Below, one piece after another: positions 38,104 to 46,936 of a stretch of 64,000 bases of DNA. The stretch comes from Bradyrhizobiaceae bacterium (lineage in GTDB: Bacteria; Pseudomonadota; Alphaproteobacteria; Rhizobiales; Xanthobacteraceae). The notes beneath the pieces are model-generated. The model was not told where the DNA came from. It saw nothing but the letters and a program-made list of their open reading frames with translations, and made no database searches. The position numbers were made by a program, and so were the translations under genes. The stretch lies in contig JADYXZ010000019.1 of assembly GCA_020853885.1 (NCBI GenBank), forward strand, positions 124,001-188,000. The letters are read 5' to 3'. Positions within the stretch are counted from its first letter, which is position 1. Every line of letters starts with the position of its first letter.

Positions 38104-40119
38104 GTGCGTGGCATGAGGAGAGCGAGCGCCGAACTGTCCGGCGCGGCCGCCGAGACGCGGGCGGCCGCCGTGTCGGCGCGCGGCGGCACGCTCCTGTCGA
38201 CGCTCAAGGGCCTGTGGCCGCACATGTGGCCGGCGGCGCGCGCGGACCTCAAGTTCCGCGTCGTGCTCGCATTCCTGTTGCTGCTTGTCGCCAAACTCGC
38301 CACGATTGCAATGCCGTTCGCGTTCAAATACGCGACCGACGCGCTCGTCGCCGTATCGGAAGGCAAGCCGCTGCCGGATGCGGCGATCTACGCTTTCATC
38401 GCGGCTCCTGCCGCGCTCGTCATCGCCTATGGCGTGTTGCGCGCGGGCGTCGCGCTGCTCACGCAGTTGCGCGACGGCCTGTTCGCCAAGGTGGCACTGC
38501 ATGCGGTGCGGCGGCTCGCCTACACCACGTTCGAGCACATGCACGCGCTGTCGCTGCGCTTCCATCTGGAGCGCAAGACCGGCGGCCTCACGCGCGTGCT
38601 CGAGCGCGGCCGCAACGGCATCGAGGATCTCGTCCGCCTCGTCATCCTGCAGGTGGCGCCCACGCTCGTCGAGTTCGCGCTCGTGTTCGGCGTACTGCTG
38701 TTCTATTTCGGCTGGCGCTATGTGCTCGCCGTTGCCATCACGGTTTCGGTGTACATGGCCTACACGTATCGTGCGACCGAATGGCGGATCTCCATCCGCC
38801 GCCGCATGAACGAGTCCGACACCGACGCCAACGCCAAAGCCGTCGACTCGCTTCTCAACTACGAGACGGTCAAATATTTTGGCGCCGAGGAACGCGAAGC
38901 CGCGCGTTACGACCGCTCCATGGAGCGCTACGAGGCCGCGGCGGTCTCCACCTACACCTCGCTCGCCGTGCTCAACGCCGGGCAGGCGGTGATCTTCTCC
39001 TGCGGACTGGCTGCGGTGATGATCCTTGCCGTCCTCGACGTGAGCTCGGGCAGCCGCACCGTCGGCGATTTCGTCATGGTCAATGCCATGCTCATTCAGC
39101 TCTACATCCCGCTGAATTTCATGGGCATGCTCTACCGCGAGATCAAGCAGGCCATCACCGACATCGAGATCATGTTCGGTATCCTCGCCCGCGAGCCCGA
39201 GGTCCGCGACAAGCCGGATGCCAGGCCGCTCGTGGTGCGAGAGGGTACGATCCGCTTCGAGAACGTGCAGTTCGGCTACGACCCCGAGCGCGTGATTCTC
39301 AAGGGTGTGAGCTTCGAGGTGCCGGCGGGCCAGACCGTCGCCGTGGTCGGCCCGTCCGGCGCCGGCAAGTCGACGATCTCCCGGCTGATCTTCCGCTTCT
39401 ACGACGTGTCGAGCGGCCGCATCATGATCGATGGCCAGGACATCCGCGACGTGACGCAGGCGAGCCTGCGCGCGGCGATCGGCATGGTCCCGCAGGACAC
39501 CGTGCTGTTCAACGACACCATCCGCTACAACATCCAGTACGGCCGCTGGGACGCAACCGACGCCGAGGTGGAGGAGGCGGCGCGCCAGGCGCAGATCGAC
39601 GATTTCATCCGCACCGCACCGCACGGCTACGACACCGAAGTGGGCGAGCGCGGGCTGAAGCTCTCCGGCGGCGAGAAGCAGCGCGTCGCCATCGCCCGCA
39701 CGATTCTCAAGGGCCCGCCGATCCTGCTGCTCGACGAAGCCACGTCCGCGCTCGACTCCTACACCGAGAGGGAAATTCAGGACGCGCTCGAGCGTGCCTC
39801 GCGCGGCCGCACCACGCTCGTGATCGCGCACCGGCTTTCCACCGTGGTCGGCGCCGACGAGATTCTCGTGCTCGACGAGGGCCGGATCGTCGAGCGCGGC
39901 ACCCACGCCCAGTTGCTCGTGCAGGGCGGGCTGTACGCCGGCATGTGGAATCGCCAGCGTGAAGCCGAGGCCGCCCGCGAGAAGCTGCGCGAAGCCGGCG
40001 AGGACGTGCTCGAGACCACGCAGCCGAACCGCAACCCGCCGCCCGCCGACGAGGGGACCGGCGACCACGCCGCCGAAAAGGTCACCGACAAGGTCAACGA
40101 GCCCGACGCCGCGGAGTAG
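38104..40119 (+). CDS. Atm1-type ABC exporter (heavy metal / glutathione conjugate)
   Basis: 671 residues from a GTG at 38104, with GAGGA seven bases upstream; ATG at 38113 is an alternative. Residues about 45-330 form six membrane helices, followed by an ATPase with Walker A VGPSGAGKSTI (near 415), LSGGEKQ (near 520) and LLLDEATSALD. The helix stretch NYETVKYFGAEEREAARYD is diagnostic of Atm1/HMT proteins. Bacterial relatives export glutathione-bound heavy metals. The adjacent ArsR regulator supports that. The C-terminal 50 residues are charged and disordered. Confidence 0.94.
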   Translation: MRGMRRASAELSGAAAETRAAAVSARGGTLLSTLKGLWPHMWPAARADLKFRVVLAFLLLLVAKLATIAMPFAFKYATDALVAVSEGKPLPDAAIYAFIAAPAALVIAYGVLRAGVALLTQLRDGLFAKVALHAVRRLAYTTFEHMHALSLRFHLERKTGGLTRVLERGRNGIEDLVRLVILQVAPTLVEFALVFGVLLFYFGWRYVLAVAITVSVYMAYTYRATEWRISIRRRMNESDTDANAKAVDSLLNYETVKYFGAEEREAARYDRSMERYEAAAVSTYTSLAVLNAGQAVIFSCGLAAVMILAVLDVSSGSRTVGDFVMVNAMLIQLYIPLNFMGMLYREIKQAITDIEIMFGILAREPEVRDKPDARPLVVREGTIRFENVQFGYDPERVILKGVSFEVPAGQTVAVVGPSGAGKSTISRLIFRFYDVSSGRIMIDGQDIRDVTQASLRAAIGMVPQDTVLFNDTIRYNIQYGRWDATDAEVEEAARQAQIDDFIRTAPHGYDTEVGERGLKLSGGEKQRVAIARTILKGPPILLLDEATSALDSYTEREIQDALERASRGRTTLVIAHRLSTVVGADEILVLDEGRIVERGTHAQLLVQGGLYAGMWNRQREAEAAREKLREAGEDVLETTQPNRNPPPADEGTGDHAAEKVTDKVNEPDAAE

Positions 40120-40128
40120 GCAGCAAAA

Positions 40129-40223
40129 TAAACTCCCTCATGCGCGGGCTTGACCCGCGCATCCAGAGTCCCGCGCACGGCCGCCCTGGATGGCCGGGTC
40201 AAACCCGGCCATGAGGGAGTTTA
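40129..40223. repeat. Palindromic repeat family E, overlapping the LLM gene stop
   Basis: Perfect 14-bp terminal arms TAAACTCCCTCATG and CATGAGGGAGTTTA enclose inner stems GCGCGGGC/GACCCGCGC and GGCCGGGTC/GACCCGGCC-type arms. The right-hand TTA is the complement of the stop codon of the minus-strand oxidoreductase gene. The element separates convergent genes and could act as a bidirectional terminator. Confidence 0.9.
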
Positions 40224-41213
40224 CTGAAGCTCTTTCCTCACCTCAGCAACGATCTCATACGACCGCTTCCGCGCCTCGTGGTCATAGATGTGCGACGTGA
40301 CGATCAGCTCGTCCGCCGCCGTCATCGCGATGAACTCCCGCAACCCGTCGCGCACGCGCTCCGGCGCGCCGACCACCGCATAGCGCATGGTGTGCTCGAC
40401 GCCCGCCTTCTCGACCTCGTTCCAGAGGCCGTCCATGCTGTCGACCGGCGGCTGCAGTTGCGTCGGCTGTCCGCGCCGCAGGTTCACGAATTGCATCTGC
40501 TGCGAAGTGAACAGCCGCCGTGCCTCTTCGTCGGTCTCTGCCGCGTAGATGCCGATGCCGAGCATGACATAGGGCTTCTCAAGATAGCCCGTGTGCCGGA
40601 ACTTGCTGCGGTAGATGTCAAGCGCCGCCATCAGGTGGTCCGGCGCAAAGTGCGCCGCGAAGGCGTAGGGCAGGCCGAGCGCCGCCGCGAGTTGCGCGCC
40701 AAACAGGCTCGACCCGAGAATCCACACCGGCACATTAAGTCCCGTTCCCGGAAACGCCCGCACGGCCTGGCCCGGCGTTTCCGGCTGGAAGTAATTGAGC
40801 AATTCCACGACGTCGTTGGGGAAGCGCTCCGCCGCTTCGTGCAGGTCGCGCCGCATCGCGTAAGCCGTGCGCTGGTCGGTGCCCGGCGCGCGGCCCACCG
40901 CGAGGTCGATCCGCCCCGGGAACAGCGACTCCAGCGTCCCGTACTGCTCCGCGATCACCAGCGGCGAATGGTTCGGCAGCATGACCCCGCCCGCGCCGAC
41001 CCGGATCGTCGAGGTGCCGCCCGCCACGTGCGCGATCGCGACCGAGGTCGCCGCACTCGCGATCCCCGGCATGTTGTGGTGCTCCGCGAGCCAATAGCGC
41101 AGGTAGCCGAGCTTCTCCGTGTGCCGCGCGAGGTCGAGCGAGTTGCGCAGCGCGTCCGCCGCCGTGCTGCCGCGGACGATCGGGGAGAGGTCGAGGACCG
41201 AGAAGGGAATCAT
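40221..41213 (-). CDS. LLM-class flavin-dependent oxidoreductase
   Basis: 330 residues. The bacterial luciferase-like TIM barrel starts [20 protein letters not shown] and contains [39 protein letters not shown] and [16 protein letters not shown]. These are all markers of the YhbW-like group of flavin monooxygenases. FMN or F420 use cannot be told from sequence; FMN is likely in this lineage. Its stop codon lies inside repeat E. Confidence 0.92.
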   Translation of the reverse strand: MIPFSVLDLSPIVRGSTAADALRNSLDLARHTEKLGYLRYWLAEHHNMPGIASAATSVAIAHVAGGTSTIRVGAGGVMLPNHSPLVIAEQYGTLESLFPGRIDLAVGRAPGTDQRTAYAMRRDLHEAAERFPNDVVELLNYFQPETPGQAVRAFPGTGLNVPVWILGSSLFGAQLAAALGLPYAFAAHFAPDHLMAALDIYRSKFRHTGYLEKPYVMLGIGIYAAETDEEARRLFTSQQMQFVNLRRGQPTQLQPPVDSMDGLWNEVEKAGVEHTMRYAVVGAPERVRDGLREFIAMTAADELIVTSHIYDHEARKRSYEIVAEVRKELQ

Positions 41214-41275
41214 GCGAAGTTAGCGGGCTTGCGGGCGGTGAGGCTTGCTTAGGGAAGGGATGCTAAGAGGCCGGC

Positions 41276-41530
41276 ATGGATTTCTATACATATGTTCTCG
41301 GCAGCACTGGCAAGGGCGGCCTCCGCACATATGTAGGCTGGACCACCGACCTCGCGCGCCGGCTCGCCCGCCACAATGCGGGGAAGGGCGCGCGCTCCAC
41401 GCGCGGCCGCCTCTGGACGCTTTTGTATTCCGAGCAGCACGCGAGCCGCAGCGAGGCCATGAGCCGCGAATGGCACCTCAAGCGCGACCGGGCTTTCCGG
41501 AAGAAACTAGCCAAGAACGTCCCAGTTTAA
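41276..41530 (+). CDS. Stand-alone GIY-YIG nuclease-fold protein
   Basis: 84 residues. The GIY-YIG core is visible as FYTYVLGSTGKGGLRTYVGW (TYV and YVG), with the conserved Arg in DLARRLARHN and the catalytic Glu in SRSEAMSREWHLK. The size is that of the YhbQ-like small nucleases, which have no DNA-binding partner domain. The cellular job is unknown. It ends five bases before palindrome F. Confidence 0.9.
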   Translation: MDFYTYVLGSTGKGGLRTYVGWTTDLARRLARHNAGKGARSTRGRLWTLLYSEQHASRSEAMSREWHLKRDRAFRKKLAKNVPV

Positions 41531-41535
41531 ATTTC

Positions 41536-41597
41536 CCGTCATCACCGGGCCGCAGCGTCCCGCGAGTACGCCGGGCGCGGCGGCCCGGTGATGACGG
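41536..41597. repeat. Palindromic repeat family F
   Basis: Perfect 18-bp arms CCGTCATCACCGGGCCGC (41536-41553) and GCGGCCCGGTGATGACGG (41580-41597) enclose 26 bp. It is a single copy in this window, located between the GIY-YIG gene and psd on the same strand. Confidence 0.9.
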
Positions 41598-41660
41598 ATG
41601 GAAAAATTGACGCTTCTAGCGTAGCGAGCTAACGCTCCGCCCGCATCCGGGGATTTTCCC

Positions 41661-42359
41661 ATGTCCATCGCCGATTCGATCCGCAAGCAGATCGCGCCGA
41701 TCCACCCCGAAGGCTATCCCTTCGTCGGCGGCTTTGCGCTGGCCGCGATCCTTCTGTTCTGGCTGTGGACGCCGCTCGGCTGGCTTGGCGTTATCGCCAC
41801 CGCCTGGTGCGCCTATTTCTTCCGCGACCCGCGCCGCGTGACGCCCGTGCGGGAAGGACTCGTGGTGTCGCCCGCCGACGGCCGCATCTCGCAGGTGACG
41901 CTCGCGCCGGCGCCGGTGGAGCTCGAGCTCGGCCCCGCGCCGCGCGCGCGCATCTCGATCTTCATGAGCGTCTTCGACGTGCACGTGAACCGCAGCCCGG
42001 TCGCGGGGCAGATCGAGCGCATCGTCTATCGCCCCGGCAAGTTCCTGAACGCAGAGCTCGACAAGGCGAGTGAGGACAACGAGCGCAACAGCTTCGCCAT
42101 CCGCACGCCGGCCGGCCGCGTCGGCGTCGTGCAGATCGCCGGCCTGATCGCCCGCCGTATCGTCTGCTTCGTGCGCGAGAACCAGTCGGTTAACGCCGGC
42201 GACCGCATCGGCCTGATCCGCTTCGGCTCCCGCGTCGACGTTTACCTTCCCGAAGGCGCAAGGCCGCTCGTTTCCGAAGGGCAGACGGCGATCGCCGGCG
42301 AAACCGTGCTCGCCGATCTCGCCAGCAACCTGGGACCGGAGGCGTTCCGCGCCAGTTGA
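41661..42359 (+). CDS. psd: Phosphatidylserine decarboxylase proenzyme (small type)
   Basis: 232 residues, the short archaeal/alphaproteobacterial type. A membrane segment (about 27-50) is followed by [32 protein letters not shown] (catalytic His region) and [22 protein letters not shown]. Self-cleavage at GS in RFGSRVDVY would create the pyruvoyl group and the small alpha chain. It makes phosphatidylethanolamine from phosphatidylserine. pssA follows 42 bp downstream, giving both steps in one unit. Confidence 0.95.
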   Translation: MSIADSIRKQIAPIHPEGYPFVGGFALAAILLFWLWTPLGWLGVIATAWCAYFFRDPRRVTPVREGLVVSPADGRISQVTLAPAPVELELGPAPRARISIFMSVFDVHVNRSPVAGQIERIVYRPGKFLNAELDKASEDNERNSFAIRTPAGRVGVVQIAGLIARRIVCFVRENQSVNAGDRIGLIRFGSRVDVYLPEGARPLVSEGQTAIAGETVLADLASNLGPEAFRAS

Positions 42360-42401
42360 GGCGCGCTTTCGTTCCGTCGCGAGTAGGCGTATCTTGTTGC
42401 C

Positions 42402-43268
42402 ATGACAAACATCTTTGCTCCCTTCGAGCCCGAACGCGACGAGCCGCGGCGCCGGCGCTTCAAGCCGATCCCCGTGCGCGTGCTCCTGCCCAACATGGTG
42501 ACGCTGCTGTCGCTCTGCCTCGGCCTCACCGCCATCCGCATGGCGATGGAAGGCCGCCTTGAGCTCGCGATCGGCGCGATCGTTCTCGCCGCCGTGCTCG
42601 ACGGCCTCGACGGCCGCATCGCGCGGCTGCTGCAGACCTCATCGCGCTTCGGCGCCGAGCTGGACAGCCTGGCCGACTTCCTCTGCTTCGGCGTGGCGCC
42701 CGGAATCATTCTCTACCATTGGGGCCTCGGCGACCTGAAGAACATCGGCTGGATCACCGTGCTCGTCTTCGCCATGTGCTCAGCGCTGCGTCTCGCGCGC
42801 TTCAACGTCATGCTGGAGGATCCGAACCGTCCGGTCTTCGCCGGCAATTTCTTCGTCGGCGTGCCCGCGCCGGCGGCCGCGCTCGTGGTCATGCTGCCCG
42901 CCTATCTGCACTTCCTCGGCTTGCCGCAGACCGTTGTCGGCATCGTCATCGCCGCGATCTATGTGATCGGCATCTCGCTGCTGATGGTCTCGCGTATTCC
43001 CACCTGGTCGGGAAAGAAGGTCGGCGCGCGCGTCCCCCGCGAATGGGTGCTGCCGGTGTTCGTGCTGGTGGTGCTCTTCACGGCAATCCTGATCAGCTAC
43101 CCGTGGGAGCTGCTCTCGGTCGGCTCGGTGTTGTATCTGGCCGCGATCCCGGCGGCCTACGTGCACTACAAGCGGCTCGAACGCGCGCACATCCCGGCGG
43201 CCGCAGCGGCCACCGTGCATCACATCCAGCCGGACGAGGAAGAGCAGCGCCCCGGCCGGCTCAACTGA
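42402..43268 (+). CDS. pssA: CDP-diacylglycerol--serine O-phosphatidyltransferase
   Basis: 288 residues with about eight membrane helices. The CDP-alcohol phosphotransferase motif DGx2ARx8Gx3Dx3D is complete in LDGRIARLLQTSSRFGAE followed by LDSLADF. It makes phosphatidylserine from CDP-diacylglycerol and serine, feeding Psd just upstream. The C-terminal 30 residues are soluble and His/Glu-containing. The type II pssA family is typical for Hyphomicrobiales. Confidence 0.95.
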   Translation: MTNIFAPFEPERDEPRRRRFKPIPVRVLLPNMVTLLSLCLGLTAIRMAMEGRLELAIGAIVLAAVLDGLDGRIARLLQTSSRFGAELDSLADFLCFGVAPGIILYHWGLGDLKNIGWITVLVFAMCSALRLARFNVMLEDPNRPVFAGNFFVGVPAPAAALVVMLPAYLHFLGLPQTVVGIVIAAIYVIGISLLMVSRIPTWSGKKVGARVPREWVLPVFVLVVLFTAILISYPWELLSVGSVLYLAAIPAAYVHYKRLERAHIPAAAAATVHHIQPDEEEQRPGRLN

Positions 43269-43283
43269 CCGGCGGTTGGCGAG

Positions 43284-43475
43284 TTAATCGTCGCGGTGGG
43301 CGACCGCCGCGATGCGCGCCGAGAGATTCGAATCCGGAAACGCGCCGCGCAGGAGGCGCAGGGCCTCCGCGTCGGTCGCGGGGCGGACTTCTGACAGGAA
43401 ATGGATCATCCGGTCGAGCGAGGCGCTGATCGCGCCCCGGCGCGGGCCGGCCTGCGTATTCAATTCTGCGCGCAT
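43284..43475 (-). CDS. Small conserved-looking hypothetical protein
   Basis: 63 residues from the ATG at 43475, with GGGGAG six bases upstream. The sequence (SLDRMIHFLSEVRPATDAEA, then LRLLRGAFPDSNLSARIAAV) looks helical and resembles short proteins seen near pssA in Bradyrhizobium relatives, from memory. No membrane segment or metal motif is present. The function is unknown. Confidence 0.65.
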   Translation of the reverse strand: MRAELNTQAGPRRGAISASLDRMIHFLSEVRPATDAEALRLLRGAFPDSNLSARIAAVAHRDD

Positions 43476-43738
43476 TTGAGACTCCCCAGTTCGGGGATCG
43501 TCGCGCGCGCTTGGTTAACGAGTGGTTAAGGAAGGCCCCTGACGGAGCGCTGCCGGAAGGCGCGCCCTGGATGAAGGGGTGAAACCCCGCAAGAACGCTG
43601 CGTCATCTCGTCGGGTCCGCGACCCGTTGCGCTGGGTGGGCAGGACAATTATGCATGGCTGTCCCACGGTGGGAGCAGGGGTCGGCCAGTGGTCATGATT
43701 CAAGAGGCGCGGAGCGTGCCTTCCGGGCGGCGCCGCTG

Positions 43739-44275
43739 ATGAATAGCGCGTCGACCGACGGACTTGCCGGCAGCACCCTCGGTGTTGCGCTGTTCGGCCT
43801 GACGGTGGTCCTGGCCTATTGCGGCGGGATCGTCCTCGCCGGCGTCGGCGCGATGTCGGCTGTCAGCATTGCGGGCCGCTCGTTCTGGAGCAGCCCGATC
43901 CTTGGCGATTACGAGCTGGTGGAGATCGGCATCGCCGTCGCCGGATCGTTGTTCCTGCCGTATTGCCAGGTGACCCGGGGGCACATCGTCGTCGACTTCT
44001 TCACGCTGAAGGCGAGCCCGTCGGTGATCCGCTGGCTCGACCGCTTCGGCTCGCTCCTGATGGCGGTTGCTTTGCTCGTCGTCGCCTGGCGGACGGTCGT
44101 CGGCTGCGTGGATATCCTGCGCAGCGGCGAGACGAGCATGTTGATGGGCGTTCCGATCTGGATCGGTTACGCCGCCGCCGTTCCGGGTGTCTGCATCGCC
44201 GGCGTCGTCGCGCTGGCGCAGGCTGCGGGCGTCGCATTCCCCGGAGCGAGCGTGGAGTCCGCCGGCTATGAGTAA
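43739..44275 (+). CDS. dctQ: TRAP transporter small membrane subunit (second system)
   Basis: 178 residues from the ATG at 43739. Four helices are visible at about 17-40, 55-75, 95-115 and 140-160. The DctQ hallmark in the second helix region appears as GDYELVEIGIAVAGSLFLPYCQ and then RGHIVVDFF. The Shine-Dalgarno is weak, and an earlier ATG at 43655 is possible. It overlaps dctM by 8 bp (ATGAGTAA), so the two are coupled. Confidence 0.88.
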   Translation: MNSASTDGLAGSTLGVALFGLTVVLAYCGGIVLAGVGAMSAVSIAGRSFWSSPILGDYELVEIGIAVAGSLFLPYCQVTRGHIVVDFFTLKASPSVIRWLDRFGSLLMAVALLVVAWRTVVGCVDILRSGETSMLMGVPIWIGYAAAVPGVCIAGVVALAQAAGVAFPGASVESAGYE

Positions 44276-45590
44276 TTTTCAGGCGGCGTCATTGATCGTC
44301 GTCGCACTCCTCGGGTTGATCGCGATACGCGTGCCGATCGGCGCGGCGATGTTCGTGGCCGGCGCGGGCGGCTACTGGCTGCTCGTCGGCGAGACGGGCA
44401 TGCTGAACTATCTCAAGCGCCTCCTGTGGGCGCGCTTCGCGGTCTATGATCTTTCGGTCATTCCGCTGTTCCTGCTCATGGGGCAGTTTGCGACCGCGGC
44501 GGGCTTCTCCCGCACCTTGTTCCGCGCCGCCAACACGCTGATGGGCCATCGTCAGGGCGGCGTCGCGCAGGCGGCGATCGTCGCCTGCGCGGCCTTCGGC
44601 TCGATCTGCGGCTCGTCCGTCGCCACAACCGCGACCATGTCGCAGGTGGCGCTGCCGGAGATGCGCCGGCTCAAATATTCGGCGCGCCTCGCCACCGGCA
44701 CGCTCGCCATCGGCGGCACCTTCGGCATCATCATCCCGCCCTCGGTCATCCTCATCATCTATGCGCTGCTTGCGGAGCAGAGCATCATCAAGCTGTTCGC
44801 TGCGGCGATGCTGCCGGGCCTCGTCGCCGCGATCGGCTATCTCTTGACGATCGCGATCTATGTGCGGATGCGTCCCGGCCACGCCACGGTCCAGCCACGC
44901 GCTGGCCGCGACGAGCGCATTGAGGCGGTGCGTTCCGCCTGGCCGATCGCGGCGATCTTCCTGGTCATGTTCGTCGGCATCTACGGCGGCTGGTTCACCG
45001 CCACGGAAGGCGCGGCGGTCGGCACGGTGGCGACGCTGCTCCTCGGCTTCGCCTGGCGCCAGCTCGACCTGCGCACCGCGGTCCGCTGCGTGCTGCCGGC
45101 CGCGCAGGCGACCGGCATGATCTTCATGGTGCTGCTCGGTGCCGAGATGCTGAACACGGCGCTCGCCGTCTCGCGCATGCCGGCCGAGTTCGCCGCCTGG
45201 ATCGGCACGCTCGACGTCGCGCCGATTGTCGTCGTCATCTGCTTCCTGCTGACCTTCGTCGTGCTGACCTCGGTGCTCGACGAGCTCGCCATGATGCTGC
45301 TGCTCCTGCCGATCGTGCTGCCGGTGATCATCGGCCTCGATCTGTACGGCCTGACCGAGGAGCACAAGGCGATCTGGTTCGGCATCCTGATGCTCGCCGT
45401 GGTCCAGCTCGGGCTGGTCCTGCCGCCGATCGGCCTCAACGTCTATGTGGTGTCGAGCATCGCGCGCACCGTGCCGCTGATGGAGATCTATCGCGGCATC
45501 GCGCCGTTCCTGTTCTCGGATTTCCTGCGCGTGCTCGTGCTGCTGTTCGTGCCGCAGTTTGCGCTTGCGGCATTGTGGCTCATCCGTTGA
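44268..45590 (+). CDS. dctM: TRAP transporter large membrane subunit (second system)
   Basis: 440 residues, the standard DctM length, from the ATG at 44268. About 12 helices are visible. Family motifs are GSICGSSVATTATMSQVALPEM, KYSARLATGTLAIGGTFGI, and IYGGWFTATEGAAVGTVATLL (the TPTE-like box). It differs from the long DctM at 5200, so the two systems are not recent duplicates. Its binding protein gene follows at 45813. Confidence 0.93.
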   Translation: MSNFQAASLIVVALLGLIAIRVPIGAAMFVAGAGGYWLLVGETGMLNYLKRLLWARFAVYDLSVIPLFLLMGQFATAAGFSRTLFRAANTLMGHRQGGVAQAAIVACAAFGSICGSSVATTATMSQVALPEMRRLKYSARLATGTLAIGGTFGIIIPPSVILIIYALLAEQSIIKLFAAAMLPGLVAAIGYLLTIAIYVRMRPGHATVQPRAGRDERIEAVRSAWPIAAIFLVMFVGIYGGWFTATEGAAVGTVATLLLGFAWRQLDLRTAVRCVLPAAQATGMIFMVLLGAEMLNTALAVSRMPAEFAAWIGTLDVAPIVVVICFLLTFVVLTSVLDELAMMLLLLPIVLPVIIGLDLYGLTEEHKAIWFGILMLAVVQLGLVLPPIGLNVYVVSSIARTVPLMEIYRGIAPFLFSDFLRVLVLLFVPQFALAALWLIR

Positions 45591-45663
45591 GGCAAGTCGT
45601 TGGAATCCCGTGCGCCTCAACCAATGTCGGATGGCAGTGTAGACCGGCCACGGCGGAAAATTC

Positions 45664-45713
45664 GTTGGATTTCCAACCATTTCGCCGCTAGGATGCACGC
45701 GTTCCAATTTGGA
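45664..45713. promoter_or_regulatory. Two related palindromes upstream of the TRAP binding-protein gene
   Basis: GTTGGA-TT-TCCAAC (45664-45677) and TCCAA-T-TTGGA (45703-45713) are built from the same TTGGA/TCCAA half-site, about 38 bp apart centre to centre. Additional half-sites CGTTGGAAT and CGTTCCGTCGAATCC flank them. They could be operators for a GntR- or IclR-type regulator of the transporter; no such gene is in the window. Confidence 0.4.
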
Positions 45714-45812
45714 CGTTCGTTCCGTCGAATCCCGCAGTCGTTCCATTTGTCGAAGAACGGGAAGCGGACCACAGTGTAGCCGCCAACTCTGCTACCGGAA
45801 GGGAGGATAAGA

Positions 45813-46859
45813 ATGCATTTCATCCGAGGTCTCTGCCTGGCGCTCGTGGCTGGCGCGGCGCTCATGTACGGCGCGCCGCAGGCTGCGGCACAGGAGGTCA
45901 CGCTGCGCGTGCACCAGTTCCTGCCGGCAGCCGCGCCGGTGCCGAAGAATTTCATCGCCGAATGGGGAAAGAAGATCGAAGCGGAGTCGAAGGGCCGCAT
46001 CAAGGTCGAGAGCTATCCGTCGATGCAGCTCGGCGGCTCGCCGCCGCAGCTCTACGATCAGGTGAAGGACGGCGTCGTTGACGTCATCTGGACGCTGCCG
46101 GGCTACACGCCGGGCCGCTTCCCGAAGGCGGAAGCCTTCGAGCTTCCCTTCATCGCCAGCAACGGCGAGCAGACCAGTCCCGCTGCCTGGGAATTCTACC
46201 AGAAGCATCTCCAGGACGACTTCAAGGACGTGAAGATCCTGGCTATCCACACCCATGGCCCCGGCCTCATCCACGCCAAGGGCAACGGCGTGCGCAAGCT
46301 CGAGGACCTCAAGGGCCTGAAGGTCCGCGCGCCCACCCGCATCGTCAACGAACTGCTGAAGACGCTCGGCGCGACGCCGGTCGGCATGCCGGTTCCCGCC
46401 ATGCCCGAAGCGCTCTCCAAGGGCGTGATCGACGGCGCCGTGGTGCCGTGGGAGGTGACGACGCCGCTCAAGGTCGCCGAGCTCGTCAACACGCACACGA
46501 CCTTCGCCGGCAATCGCAGCCTCTATGTCTCGTTCTTCATCTACGCCATGAACAAGGCGAAGTACGACGGCCTGCCGCCCGACCTGAAGAAGGTGATCGA
46601 CAACAATTCCGGGCCGGAGACCTCGAAATGGGTCGGCCGCGTCATGGATGAAGGCGACGTGCCCGGCTTCGAGGCCGCCAAGAAGCGCGGCAACGCCATC
46701 GTCACCCTCGACGCCAAAGAGGTGGCGCGGTGGAAGGCCGCGTCCCAGCCCGTGGTCGACGCCTGGATCAAGGAAATGGACGGCAAGGGCCTGAAGGGCA
46801 AGCAGCTCGTCGACGACGCCCGCGCCTTGATCGCGAAGTACGCCGGCCCGGAGAAGTAA
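45813..46859 (+). CDS. dctP: TRAP transporter substrate-binding protein (second system)
   Basis: 348 residues. A Sec signal (MHFIRGLCLALVAGAALMYG...) is cut after AAAQ at about residue 27. DctP markers include LRVHQFLPAAAPVPKNFIAEW, VESYPSMQLGGSPPQLYDQV, the conserved ligand-binding Arg region KGLKVRAPTRIVNELLKTLG, and GAVVPWEVTTPLKV. The likely ligand is a carboxylate; the subclass is not clear. GGGAGG lies upstream, and a strong terminator follows. It lies downstream of dctQM across 222 bp with its own probable promoter. Confidence 0.93.
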   Translation: MHFIRGLCLALVAGAALMYGAPQAAAQEVTLRVHQFLPAAAPVPKNFIAEWGKKIEAESKGRIKVESYPSMQLGGSPPQLYDQVKDGVVDVIWTLPGYTPGRFPKAEAFELPFIASNGEQTSPAAWEFYQKHLQDDFKDVKILAIHTHGPGLIHAKGNGVRKLEDLKGLKVRAPTRIVNELLKTLGATPVGMPVPAMPEALSKGVIDGAVVPWEVTTPLKVAELVNTHTTFAGNRSLYVSFFIYAMNKAKYDGLPPDLKKVIDNNSGPETSKWVGRVMDEGDVPGFEAAKKRGNAIVTLDAKEVARWKAASQPVVDAWIKEMDGKGLKGKQLVDDARALIAKYAGPEK

Positions 46860-46878
46860 GTCCGGACCTGCAGGATTG

Positions 46879-46908
46879 AGCCCGCCGCGTTCGCGCGGCG
46901 GGCTTTTT
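46879..46908 (+). terminator. Rho-independent terminator after the second TRAP binding protein
   Basis: An 11-bp GC stem (AGCCCGCCGCG / CGCGGCGGGCT) with a TTCG tetraloop is followed by TTTT, 19 bp past the stop. Confidence 0.93.
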
Positions 46909-46936
46909 CATGCAAGATGCGGCCGGGCAGGGGATC

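Noticed and set aside
37996-40068. 690-codon open frame antisense to the Atm1-type transporter
   Set aside because: It mirrors a well-recognised ABC exporter; long antisense frames are expected at this GC content, and the product is His/Arg/Ala-rich without domains.
43515-43703. 62-codon minus-strand frame
   Set aside because: Arg/Pro-rich, no ribosome site, no similarity that I recognise.
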